Positions 41,382 through 48,086 of a DNA stretch of 64,000 bases are shown here, piece after piece. A program made the translations under genes and the position numbers. The notes under the pieces were generated by a model. That model did no database searches. It was not told where the DNA came from and saw only the letters and a list, made by a program, of their open reading frames with translations. This DNA comes from an uncultured bacterium (GTDB taxonomy: Bacteria > Patescibacteriota > Saccharimonadia > Saccharimonadales > Saccharimonadaceae): positions 84,752-148,751 of the forward strand of contig CAIJKY010000013.1 in assembly GCA_903821365.1 (NCBI GenBank), written 5' to 3'. Every line of letters begins with the position of its first letter. Positions within the stretch are counted from its first letter, which is position 1.

Positions 41382-41390
41382 TTTATACCA
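41382..41390 (-). promoter_or_regulatory. extended -10 promoter of the riboswitch transcript
   Basis: TGG followed by TATAAA on the minus strand; transcription would begin about 7 nt later, at the first base of the riboswitch P3 helix. No clear -35. Confidence 0.6.
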
Positions 41391-41430
41391 TTAATTGATA
41401 GTGTTTATGATTCATATTAAGTATACAACT

Positions 41431-41472
41431 CTACCTGTAGCGTTGCTATAGTAAAAATAACACTACAGATAG
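41431..41472 (-). other. long hairpin after the 138-aa gene
   Basis: CTATCTGTAGTGTT and AACGCTACAGGTAG pair over 14 bp (two G-U) just past the stop of the 41479-41895 gene. No T-run follows the stem, so it is a 3' stabiliser or weak terminator. The stretch 41391-41430 shows nothing else. Confidence 0.45.
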
Positions 41473-41478
41473 CGTAGG

Positions 41479-41895
41479 TTACTTTTTAGTGGCGTCAGTT
41501 GCTGCTTTGTTATCACCGATGTCAACACTATCAACGTTAACCAAGATGTTATCTTTTTCTCGATAAATATACGCTTTGCGCGACTTTGCATAGATGAGCA
41601 ATTGGTCACCGTTTTCAGCGTTCGCAAAAAAGGCCTGCTGTGTCAATTTTGTCTTATCTTTAATCTCGGCGATGGCTGGTGTTTCATTTGGCAGAATAAT
41701 CAGTTTGCGTACCTTATCGGTGATTGCCTGGGCGCTTTCTTGAGATGAGCCACCAGCACCGGCGTTATTACGCAGGTCAAAGTATTGCTTTGCAAAGAAA
41801 CCAGCCGTAGCAATGGCTGCGAGTAATAGCACACCGACTGCGACAACAAGTATTTTGTTGCTTCTCTCCTGTTTGTTCTTGGCTCCGATGCGCAT
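41479..41895 (-). CDS. single-TM extracytoplasmic protein, 138 aa
   Basis: Start at ATG 41895 with GGAG 6 nt upstream. Basic head MRIGAKNKQERSNK, membrane helix at about residues 15-37, then an outer domain with ITDKVRKLIILPNETPAIAE and a Lys-rich end. Similar one-TM proteins are typical of Saccharibacteria; no function known. A palindrome ATAAGCGTTAT at 41905-41915 sits just before its ribosome site. Confidence 0.75.
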   Translation of the reverse strand: MRIGAKNKQERSNKILVVAVGVLLLAAIATAGFFAKQYFDLRNNAGAGGSSQESAQAITDKVRKLIILPNETPAIAEIKDKTKLTQQAFFANAENGDQLLIYAKSRKAYIYREKDNILVNVDSVDIGDNKAATDATKK

Positions 41896-41991
41896 TAATT
41901 CTCCATAAGCGTTATGATCGTTAGTTATTATAGTAGCATAGACAAAGATAGTCGTCGCGTGACACTGCATACAGCAAACATTCTAGACATT

Positions 41992-42024
41992 ATAAGTATG
42001 ATAAGTTATACTAATCATACTTAT
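41992..42024 (+). promoter_or_regulatory. inverted repeat and -10 box at the abrB-like start
   Basis: ATAAGTATGAT (41992-42002) and ATCATACTTAT (42014-42024) are perfect 11-bp inverted repeats 11 nt apart; the right arm includes the first bases of the start codon. TATACT (42007-42012) lies in the centre. A regulator bound here would cover the promoter; autoregulation by the encoded AbrB-like protein is the simplest reading. Confidence 0.7.
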
Positions 42025-42301
42025 GAAAGAGCAGGCAAAAAAGACATCAGGCCAGGCGTTTTATGGCGTCGCAACGATAGGCACAAAAGGCCAAGTCGTT
42101 ATTCCTGCTGAAGCACGCGAAGAAATGAGTATTCAACCCGGCGACAAAGTAATCGTTATCGGCAGGCAACACCCAACAAAAGGGTTTGGCATGATATGCA
42201 TCTGCCCAGTCGAGAGCGCCGAACAATTCGTCAATGAATTAACCAGCCAAATAACCCGCACGCAAGAAGCTATTAAGCAAGCGCGTAGCGACAATAACTA
42301 A
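42023..42301 (+). CDS. AbrB/SpoVT-type DNA-binding protein
   Basis: 92 aa. Swapped-hairpin AbrB domain at residues 14-52: GVATIGTKGQVVIPAEAREE followed by M-x-I-x-PGDKVIVIG. A short helical tail rich in Gln/Thr completes it. Could be a transition-state type regulator or an antitoxin; no toxin gene adjoins, and the MFS exporter follows after 26 nt, so it probably controls that transporter. Confidence 0.88.
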   Translation: MKEQAKKTSGQAFYGVATIGTKGQVVIPAEAREEMSIQPGDKVIVIGRQHPTKGFGMICICPVESAEQFVNELTSQITRTQEAIKQARSDNN

Positions 42302-42327
42302 GCACTAAGGAAAGTAAACAAGAGTAT

Positions 42328-44028
42328 ATGTTACACGATATTCCGCATCGTCAAAAAATAACCGTCATGATTGCCGTCATGAGCGCCATGTTCTTGGCCG
42401 CACTCGACCAAACGATCATCGGCACCGCCCTGGGCCGTATCGTCGAAGAATTCAACAGCTTCGAAGCTCTTAGTTGGATCGTTACCGCATACTTAGTCAC
42501 AAGTACTATTACTGTCCCAATTGCTGGTAAATTATCTGACATGTTTGGCCGTCGCAACATGCTACTCACAGGTGTCGCCTTATTTACGATCGCTTCGTTC
42601 CTGAGTGGTGCGTCGCCAAATATTGAATCGTTGATTGCCGCTCGCGCCTTTCAAGGTATCGGTGGCGGTATTTTATTCAGTAGCGCCTTTACGATTATCG
42701 GTGACCTGTTTAGTCCAAAAGAGCGTGGTAAATGGCAAGGTATTTTTGGTGCCGTCTTTGGTATATCGTCGGTCGTTGGCCCACTTTTGGGTGGGTACCT
42801 CACCGACAGTCACAATCTCCTCGGCTTAACAACGAGCTGGCGCTGGACGTTCTTCATCAACATCCCTGTTGGCTTGGCGGTGCTAGTCCTGATTGCAAAG
42901 ACATGCCCTAACTTTAAACACGAAGTTAAACACAAGATCGACTTTCTCGGTGCCGGGCTTCTGGCCGTTGCGTTAACATCACTGATCTTTGCTTGTGAAA
43001 ATACTGATGCCATCTTTAAAGGGCTCATCGACAGTCTCAACATTACCGGTCCAATACTCAAAGCAGCTTTCTGGACAGTTGCTGCAATCTTCACCGGCCT
43101 ATTCATAGCAGCAGAAAAGCGTGCCGCTTCACCTATCGTGCCTCTTAGTTTATTCAAGCGCCCAGTGTTCCGCCTGACAATGCCGATTGTCGTGCTCTAC
43201 GGTGCTGCCTTCTTGGGCGCGATCCTCTACGTTACACAGTTCTTGCAACAAGTACTTGGTGCATCAGCTACTAATTCTGGACTCATGCTTATGCCGCTTA
43301 TTATCGGTTTATCTGGTGCCAGTGCCATTAGTGGACGTATCGTCAGCACCGGACTCCCCTACAAGCGTATTCTTGTAAGTGGTATCTTGGTTGTCGCGCT
43401 TGGTATGCTTTCGCTCACAACGCTTACCGTCGACAGCACGTTCATTGATGTCGCGTGGCGTATGCTCGTTGTTGGTATTGGGCTTGGCTCAAGCTTGCCG
43501 TTGTTTAACCTGATCGTCCAAAACGAAGCAGAACAACGTGAACTCGGTGTTGCAACTTCGTCAGTCCAGCTTGCTCGTAGCCTTGGCTCAACAATCGGTA
43601 CTGCACTGCTTGGTGGCTTGCTTACCGCCGGTGTTGCTGCAAGTCTTGGCAACATTACCAAAGATCCGTTTATCGCTTCGCTAAGTCAAAACCCGGCCTC
43701 GGCCAAGTTCTTAGGCGAAGGTAATACAGTGACTGCCGATACCGCACTACAGCTCAACTCGCCCGACACTAAGCAAAAAATTGAGGATGGCACTCGACAA
43801 GGTATCGCCGCTTCATCACTCCCTGCAGCCGCCAAAGAGAAGGCTCTCACTGCCGCCCTGCAAGATCAAGCAAGCTTTAGCCGTAAGGTAAAAGAAGCAT
43901 TTGCCAATAGCCTGAGACAAGTGTTCTACTGGGCAACCGCACTGGTCGCAGCCGCCTTTGTACTCAGCTTGTTCATTAAAGAGATTCCATTGCGCTCCGG
44001 TGACAAGCACACGCCAATTACTGACTAG
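42328..44028 (+). CDS. DHA2-family (EmrB/QacA-type) MFS exporter
   Basis: 566 aa with 14 predicted membrane helices. Motif D1 near the start (AALDQTIIGTALGRI), motif A GKLSDMFGRRNMLL after helix 2, motif C GPLLGGYLTD in helix 5. The C-terminal outer loop between helices 13 and 14 is long and Ala/Lys-rich, as in this family. Drug or metabolite efflux driven by protons. Second gene after the AbrB-like regulator. Confidence 0.92.
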   Translation: MLHDIPHRQKITVMIAVMSAMFLAALDQTIIGTALGRIVEEFNSFEALSWIVTAYLVTSTITVPIAGKLSDMFGRRNMLLTGVALFTIASFLSGASPNIESLIAARAFQGIGGGILFSSAFTIIGDLFSPKERGKWQGIFGAVFGISSVVGPLLGGYLTDSHNLLGLTTSWRWTFFINIPVGLAVLVLIAKTCPNFKHEVKHKIDFLGAGLLAVALTSLIFACENTDAIFKGLIDSLNITGPILKAAFWTVAAIFTGLFIAAEKRAASPIVPLSLFKRPVFRLTMPIVVLYGAAFLGAILYVTQFLQQVLGASATNSGLMLMPLIIGLSGASAISGRIVSTGLPYKRILVSGILVVALGMLSLTTLTVDSTFIDVAWRMLVVGIGLGSSLPLFNLIVQNEAEQRELGVATSSVQLARSLGSTIGTALLGGLLTAGVAASLGNITKDPFIASLSQNPASAKFLGEGNTVTADTALQLNSPDTKQKIEDGTRQGIAASSLPAAAKEKALTAALQDQASFSRKVKEAFANSLRQVFYWATALVAAAFVLSLFIKEIPLRSGDKHTPITD

Positions 44029-44046
44029 CGTCAGAAAGTACAATTT

Positions 44047-44080
44047 AAAAACGCATCTGCCCTACTGGTAGATGCGTTTT
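44047..44080. terminator. bidirectional terminator overlapping a stop codon
   Basis: AAAACGCATCT-gccctactggt-AGATGCGTTTT. It ends the MFS transcript; its right arm also encodes the last codons of the convergent glycosidase-like gene, whose transcript it can end too. Confidence 0.88.
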
Positions 44081-45000
44081 CCTTCTCGCCACAAGCTATC
44101 ATCGCCAGCCAAACGACGCTCATACCACCACTCCAGACCCCATAAATAGGTCGGTGGCTGACCAATCCGCTGAGCAAGCTGGACATTATTTCGTAATTGG
44201 GTCGCGCTCATTGAACGCGCTTGCTGCTCTGGTGACATTTGCAGCAGCGGTCGATCACCCCAGGGCTCGGCTTGAAGCTCGTGTAATAGTACCGGTCGTC
44301 GCGTAATCAACGTAATGAGCCGTGCATGCCAGCGATGCCACCACCAAGCGAATGCCGTGCCAACATAGTTGCCTTTGGCGTTCATAACGATAACGTATAC
44401 CGAAAAGCCAAATATGTCCGGCCACGGGCCTCGCCATGGAAACCCCCAGTTATCACTGAGCGTCATAATAACAGGGTGCATCGTATCGAGTCGCTTAACG
44501 ATAGCCAGCTCAGCCTTCAAGCGGGCATGGCTATAATCGCCATCCTGGCAGACACCGAAACTTCTTAGCATGGCCTCATTTTCGAGCTGCCAGCTTTCAA
44601 GAGCTGGATGGTCACGATACCGCAACACCACAACTTCAATATAGGCAAAAAGTGCTGCGTACCAGTCTTTTTTCTCAAGCGCTTGCGCCCAGGCCGGCAT
44701 ATGGCACTCTGGCCAGCGAGGCTGTCGCTTACCAAGACATAGACTCACTTTTGCACCACACGCTGCCGCCATATCCATCTGCCAGTCAAGCTCTGTAAAA
44801 TCATACACGCCAGGCTGCTGTTCGTGCTCATCCCAATAACTCATTAATCGTAATCGACGCACACCGAGATCGCCGGTTATGGCAGTCAATACATCGCGTG
44901 GCGAAACGCCCAGTTCACGGCAATATTTCGCCGAAAAACTACCGCCAAACTGAGGTTCACTGGTTGTGATGCTTCGTGGCGTTATTGGCTGTTTTTTCAT
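44062..45000 (-). CDS. clan-A-like glycoside hydrolase (TIM barrel), cytoplasmic
   Basis: 312 aa. No signal peptide. Features of clan GH-A barrels: SYWDEHEQQPGVYDFTELDW in the region of strand 2-3, acid/base motif SWQLENEAM (Glu at strand 4, about residue 142) and probable nucleophile in LLHELQAEPWG (about residue 243). Resembles beta-galactosidase/cellulase-type barrels but I cannot name the family or sugar. The odd stretch AFAWWWHRWHARL could be a membrane-contacting helix. Separated from the upstream 31-aa gene by a terminator. Confidence 0.7.
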   Translation of the reverse strand: MKKQPITPRSITTSEPQFGGSFSAKYCRELGVSPRDVLTAITGDLGVRRLRLMSYWDEHEQQPGVYDFTELDWQMDMAAACGAKVSLCLGKRQPRWPECHMPAWAQALEKKDWYAALFAYIEVVVLRYRDHPALESWQLENEAMLRSFGVCQDGDYSHARLKAELAIVKRLDTMHPVIMTLSDNWGFPWRGPWPDIFGFSVYVIVMNAKGNYVGTAFAWWWHRWHARLITLITRRPVLLHELQAEPWGDRPLLQMSPEQQARSMSATQLRNNVQLAQRIGQPPTYLWGLEWWYERRLAGDDSLWREGKRIYQ

Positions 45001-45033
45001 TATCTCCAGTATAAATGCCCTTCAGTAAACAAG

Positions 45034-45063
45034 CAAAAAAGCCCGGCGTCCAGGGCTTTTTTG
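45034..45063. terminator. intrinsic terminator of the 31-aa gene
   Basis: AAAAAAGCCC-tggacgcc-GGGCTTTTTT on the minus strand, symmetric A/T runs. Confidence 0.88.
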
Positions 45064-45084
45064 CTGTTGCTTAATTTCGAGCTA

Positions 45085-45180
45085 TTATAGCGATCGAATC
45101 ATACGGTCGATGCGTCGAAAGTGTGAGCTTTTTGCTTGCGTGAATTCGTAGTCAAGATTGTATTTCTTAGTACGTGGCAT
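45085..45180 (-). CDS. 31-aa basic peptide
   Basis: ATG at 45180, TAA at 45085, ribosome site AAGGAA upstream. Sequence starts MPRTKKYNLDYEFTQAKSSH and ends RRIDRMIRSL; strongly basic and helical. Own TTGACA/TATAAT promoter and terminator, A-rich unstructured leader of about 70 nt. Size, charge and expression signals recall small ribosome- or nucleoid-associated proteins, but no family is recognised. Confidence 0.62.
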   Translation of the reverse strand: MPRTKKYNLDYEFTQAKSSHFRRIDRMIRSL

Positions 45181-45256
45181 GGTGTTTTTTCCTTTTGGGT
45201 TTTGGTTATTTGTTTAAGTAATATGTTTGTTTGTAATGATCATCAAAACGCTTATT

Positions 45257-45284
45257 ATTATACACAAGTTTGTAGGTTTGTCAA
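45257..45284 (-). promoter_or_regulatory. perfect consensus promoter of the 31-aa gene
   Basis: TTGACA (45284-45279), 16-nt spacer, TATAAT (45262-45257) on the minus strand. Confidence 0.88.
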
Positions 45285-45338
45285 TAAGCTTATGCTATAT
45301 AAAAGATACGCTAATGATTTTACTACTGTTAGTGTATC

Positions 45339-45369
45339 AAAAAACCGCTACATTGCTGTAACGGTTTTT
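45339..45369. terminator. intrinsic terminator of the LPETG protein gene
   Basis: AAAACCGTTAC-agcaat-GTAGCGGTTTTTT on the minus strand, about 20 nt past the stop; symmetric, so bidirectional. Confidence 0.85.
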
Positions 45370-45387
45370 GAAGTAATAAGCGAGTGC

Positions 45388-46071
45388 TTATTTACGGATA
45401 CGGCGAGCAAGCATTGCTGCACCGTAGGCAAGAACTGTTGCGACAGACGCACCAAGAATTGGTGAGCTAGCGCCAGTTTCAGGCAACGTAGTTACTGGTG
45501 CAGGAGTTGCAGGCGTAACTGGAGTCGTTGTTTCAGGAGTGACTGGGGTTGGAGGAGTCACAACTGGAGGTACAGTTACCGTAACGATTGCATTGTCGCA
45601 ACCCTTTTGAGGTGCGTCGTTGATTGCACTGTCACCAGTGAAACATGCTTCGTTGTCAACAAGGTCACCGTCTTTTGTGCTTGTTACCTTAACAGTAACT
45701 TCACGGCTAACACTTTTACCTGGGGCAATTTTGCCAAGGTCGAGGTTAATGTTGCGTGTAGTGTTGTCAAGAAGAGCAACGCCAGCAGGCAATGTGTCAG
45801 TAACCTTAGTATTTACCATGTCGTTGTCACCATTAGGGTTGACGTCGCCGTTGTTAGAAACGGTGATAACATACTTCAGTGTATCGCCTGGCTTTGCGCT
45901 AACAGCAGCAGCTGCAGTGTTAGCGTCAGCAAGAGCGCCACCCTGAGTAATATTTTGTACTTGCTTGACAATAGTACCCTTAGGGTGCCATGCCAAAGCT
46001 GGTGATGCAACAGCGATCGCCATAACGGCACTGATTGCAGTAACACTAACGATTGTAGTGATTCGATTCAT
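45388..46071 (-). CDS. DUF11-type surface protein with LPETG sorting signal
   Basis: 227 aa. Signal peptide ending ALAWHP (about residue 27), a beta-rich DUF11 domain (KPGDTLKYVITVSNNGDVNP, TDTLPAGVALLD), a Pro/Thr stalk and the cell-wall sorting signal TTLPETGASSP followed by a hydrophobic helix and RRIRK. A sortase would join it to peptidoglycan; no sortase gene is in the window. Ribosome site AAGGAG, consensus promoter and a structured leader suggest abundant expression. Confidence 0.92.
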   Translation of the reverse strand: MNRITTIVSVTAISAVMAIAVASPALAWHPKGTIVKQVQNITQGGALADANTAAAAVSAKPGDTLKYVITVSNNGDVNPNGDNDMVNTKVTDTLPAGVALLDNTTRNINLDLGKIAPGKSVSREVTVKVTSTKDGDLVDNEACFTGDSAINDAPQKGCDNAIVTVTVPPVVTPPTPVTPETTTPVTPATPAPVTTLPETGASSPILGASVATVLAYGAAMLARRIRK

Positions 46072-46082
46072 ATATACTCCTT

Positions 46083-46134
46083 AACATTAGAAGTCTACGT
46101 TGATACGCAGGCCTCGCTCTCACACGAGAATGTT
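46083..46134 (-). promoter_or_regulatory. three-way-junction leader of the LPETG gene
   Basis: On the minus strand AACATT (46134-46129) pairs with AATGTT (46088-46083), enclosing hairpins CTCG-tgtgagag-CGAG and TGCGT-atca-ACGTA. The closing strand abuts the AAGGAG ribosome site, so folding could gate translation or protect the 5' end. The transcript starts just upstream. Confidence 0.5.
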
Positions 46135-46137
46135 AGG

Positions 46138-46166
46138 AGTATACTACTTTATTGCTATTTTGTCAA
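46138..46166 (-). promoter_or_regulatory. consensus promoter of the LPETG gene
   Basis: TTGACA (46166-46161), 17-nt spacer, TATACT (46143-46138) on the minus strand. Confidence 0.85.
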
Positions 46167-46237
46167 TACCTATAACAGTTTATGCTTATATTGTCTATAG
46201 TGCTTATGTATTTTCACCCCTGTTGTCTGCGCTAATC

Positions 46238-46260
46238 AAAAAAGAGGCTCTCGCCTCTTT
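46238..46260 (-). terminator. terminator of the 137-aa gene
   Basis: AAAGAGG-cgagag-CCTCTTTTTT on the minus strand, about 22 nt past the stop. Confidence 0.85.
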
Positions 46261-46281
46261 GTCTGTACGTATCAGTCTTAG

Positions 46282-46695
46282 CTACTCTCTTGCGATAGAT
46301 GCCGTGGTGATAGTGCCAACAATTGCATACTTTTCGTCTGTCGCCGGTGGCACTAGCGTCCCTGTCACTGTTAGCTGACTGCCTTCACCGTAAGTGGCCG
46401 CAAGACTCGTATGATCATTAATGGCGTAGTAGCCACTTCCGACTTTTACGCCGTAAAGACATTCAGCGGTCTGGGGGCCAGACGTATCTTTATGCGGAAG
46501 GCAAGCAACCGTACCAGAAACAGTAATAACCGCTTTTTGATTCAATAAAGCGATCGATGAGTTGTCGACGGCACCTTTATATAGGGATAGGCCGAGTGTT
46601 GCTAGCGCAGCAGTGACAACGACTGCCAGTAATATTACTAATTTGACATAACGCGTCATTGGTTGTGATTTAGCTGATTTTTGTTGTTTTTTCAT
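46282..46695 (-). CDS. single-TM protein with OB-like outer domain
   Basis: 137 aa. Basic head MKKQQKSAKSQPMTRYVK, membrane helix at about residues 17-38, then a beta-rich domain with VTVSGTVACLPHK, AECLYGVKVG and LTVTGTLVPP. Two cysteines (about 66 and 80) probably form a disulfide. The strand pattern resembles OB-fold periplasmic proteins; function unknown. Confidence 0.75.
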   Translation of the reverse strand: MKKQQKSAKSQPMTRYVKLVILLAVVVTAALATLGLSLYKGAVDNSSIALLNQKAVITVSGTVACLPHKDTSGPQTAECLYGVKVGSGYYAINDHTSLAATYGEGSQLTVTGTLVPPATDEKYAIVGTITTASIARE

Positions 46696-46759
46696 ACTTA
46701 CCCACTAGTATGCATTACGCTTATGTTAGTTGTAAAGTCCTTTGTGAAGATCGAGTCAA

Positions 46760-46786
46760 TTTAAGTTACCTCGCCGCTAACTTAAA
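46760..46786 (-). other. perfect 9-bp hairpin after the 15-aa ORF
   Basis: TTTAAGTTA-gcggcgagg-TAACTTAAA, 33 nt past the stop of the 15-codon frame. It has no T-run; likely a 3' hairpin or weak terminator. Confidence 0.5.
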
Positions 46787-46818
46787 CCTAGGACATAACA
46801 CCACATAGCCACAACCGA

Positions 46819-46866
46819 TTACTCTTGCCGAAGCAATGTCTGCGCAGGAACACGTTTACGTGACAT
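46819..46866 (-). CDS. 15-aa peptide with a perfect ribosome site
   Basis: ATG 46866 behind GAAAGGAGGAAT; the peptide is MSRKRVPAQTLLRQE. Very short but the ribosome site is the strongest in the window, and a hairpin follows. The unit is divergent from the Crp/Fnr regulator gene, about 130 bp apart. It could be a leader peptide or a micropeptide; a chance frame cannot be excluded. Confidence 0.4.
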   Translation of the reverse strand: MSRKRVPAQTLLRQE

Positions 46867-46999
46867 ATTCCTCCTTTCAGCAACAACTACTCGTCTGTCT
46901 ATATAGTAGTAATGCTTATGATGTAGGCATGTAATTTATTTCACATAAACATAATAAAAATGCTAATACACTCTGGGGTGATATGATACAAGAGACATT

Positions 47000-47668
47000 A
47001 TGAAACAATTTCTCCCCGACTTTACCCCTCATGCCACCCAGCGACTTATTAAAAAGAATGCCATCTTGATATATCAAGGCGAGGTACCGCGCCAAGCATA
47101 TATTCTTTTGAGTGGTGTCGTAAAAGTCTATCGTCTTGATAAGTTTGGTAACGAACAAATCGTTAATTTTCACGTTGCTGGCGATGTGTTTCCATCAACC
47201 TGGATATTTGGCAAGACAACGAGTGCCCTGTTTTACTATGAATCAATGGAAGAGACGAAAATACTTACCATTGAGCGTGCCCGTTTTCTTGATATTGCGA
47301 ATAATTCAGCACCTATCCATCAGTATTTGTTCGACATGTTTGTCAATAACTATACATCGCTACTGCTGCAAACTAATGCGCTTGAGCAATCACGTGCAAC
47401 TGAGAAAATCGCCATGATGCTGTACTATTTGCTGTTTCGTTTTGGCGACCAAGAGAAGCCTGGTGAATATTCGATTCACTTTAAGTTGACCCACACGACG
47501 CTTGGCAATTTAGTAGGACTTACCCGCGAAACGACTAATGTCGAGCTAACGAAACTGCGTAAGCGAGGCATCGTTGAGTATGAGAATTCTTGCTTTACCA
47601 TTCACCGCCAGGCGCTCGAAAAGTTTATTGGCAGTGAAAATTTCACTGATATACAGTTAGCTCACTAA
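47000..47668 (+). CDS. Crp/Fnr-family transcriptional regulator
   Basis: 222 aa. N-terminal cNMP-binding-like beta barrel (AYILLSGVVKVYRLDKFGNE, residues 35-54), dimer helix, and a C-terminal winged helix with recognition helix TTLGNLVGLTRETTNVELTK. The phosphate-binding cassette RxS of cAMP receptors and the four Cys of FNR are not visible, so the ligand is unknown. TATGAT lies 12 nt before the ATG. 3' end overlaps the response regulator gene by 12 bp. Confidence 0.9.
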   Translation: MKQFLPDFTPHATQRLIKKNAILIYQGEVPRQAYILLSGVVKVYRLDKFGNEQIVNFHVAGDVFPSTWIFGKTTSALFYYESMEETKILTIERARFLDIANNSAPIHQYLFDMFVNNYTSLLLQTNALEQSRATEKIAMMLYYLLFRFGDQEKPGEYSIHFKLTHTTLGNLVGLTRETTNVELTKLRKRGIVEYENSCFTIHRQALEKFIGSENFTDIQLAH

Positions 47669-48040
47669 CGTAGTCTCGACAAGATCGAGAATTTCACGCG
47701 GTGAAGCCCAGGCTTTGAGTATGTAGCGGTCTGCGCCGAGTTTATATGCCTCATCAATCTCAGCTTGCATATCGTAATTACTGAACACAATAACTTTGAC
47801 ACCCTTGTGCTTTGTCGTGAGATCATAGGCACGCAAAAAATCGATACCCGTCATAACAGGCATGCGTAGGTCAAGCAGAATCAGCTGCGGATTACATTCT
47901 TCTGCTTTTTCTAGCGCTTGTTTGCCATCGGCCGCTACTGCCACTTCGTAGCCAGCTTGGCGGAGCAGCATCGAGTACGCCTCAGAGAGTACAGCTTCGT
48001 CTTCGACAATTAGAATTCTACTGGGGGTAGCGTTAGTCAT
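47657..48040 (-). CDS. single-domain response regulator (CheY-like)
   Basis: 127 aa receiver domain only: acidic pocket VEDEA (residues 11-15), phospho-acceptor Asp in LILLDLRMPVMTG (about 56), Thr/Ser switch in VIVFSN and Lys in ILKAW. No DNA-binding output. Encoded 46 nt after the CHASE-domain kinase, its likely partner. Confidence 0.93.
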   Translation of the reverse strand: MTNATPSRILIVEDEAVLSEAYSMLLRQAGYEVAVAADGKQALEKAEECNPQLILLDLRMPVMTGIDFLRAYDLTTKHKGVKVIVFSNYDMQAEIDEAYKLGADRYILKAWASPREILDLVETTLVS

Positions 48041-48086
48041 TGGAGTTTATCATAAGTATAACTGGCTCTTATCGCTATGAGATATT

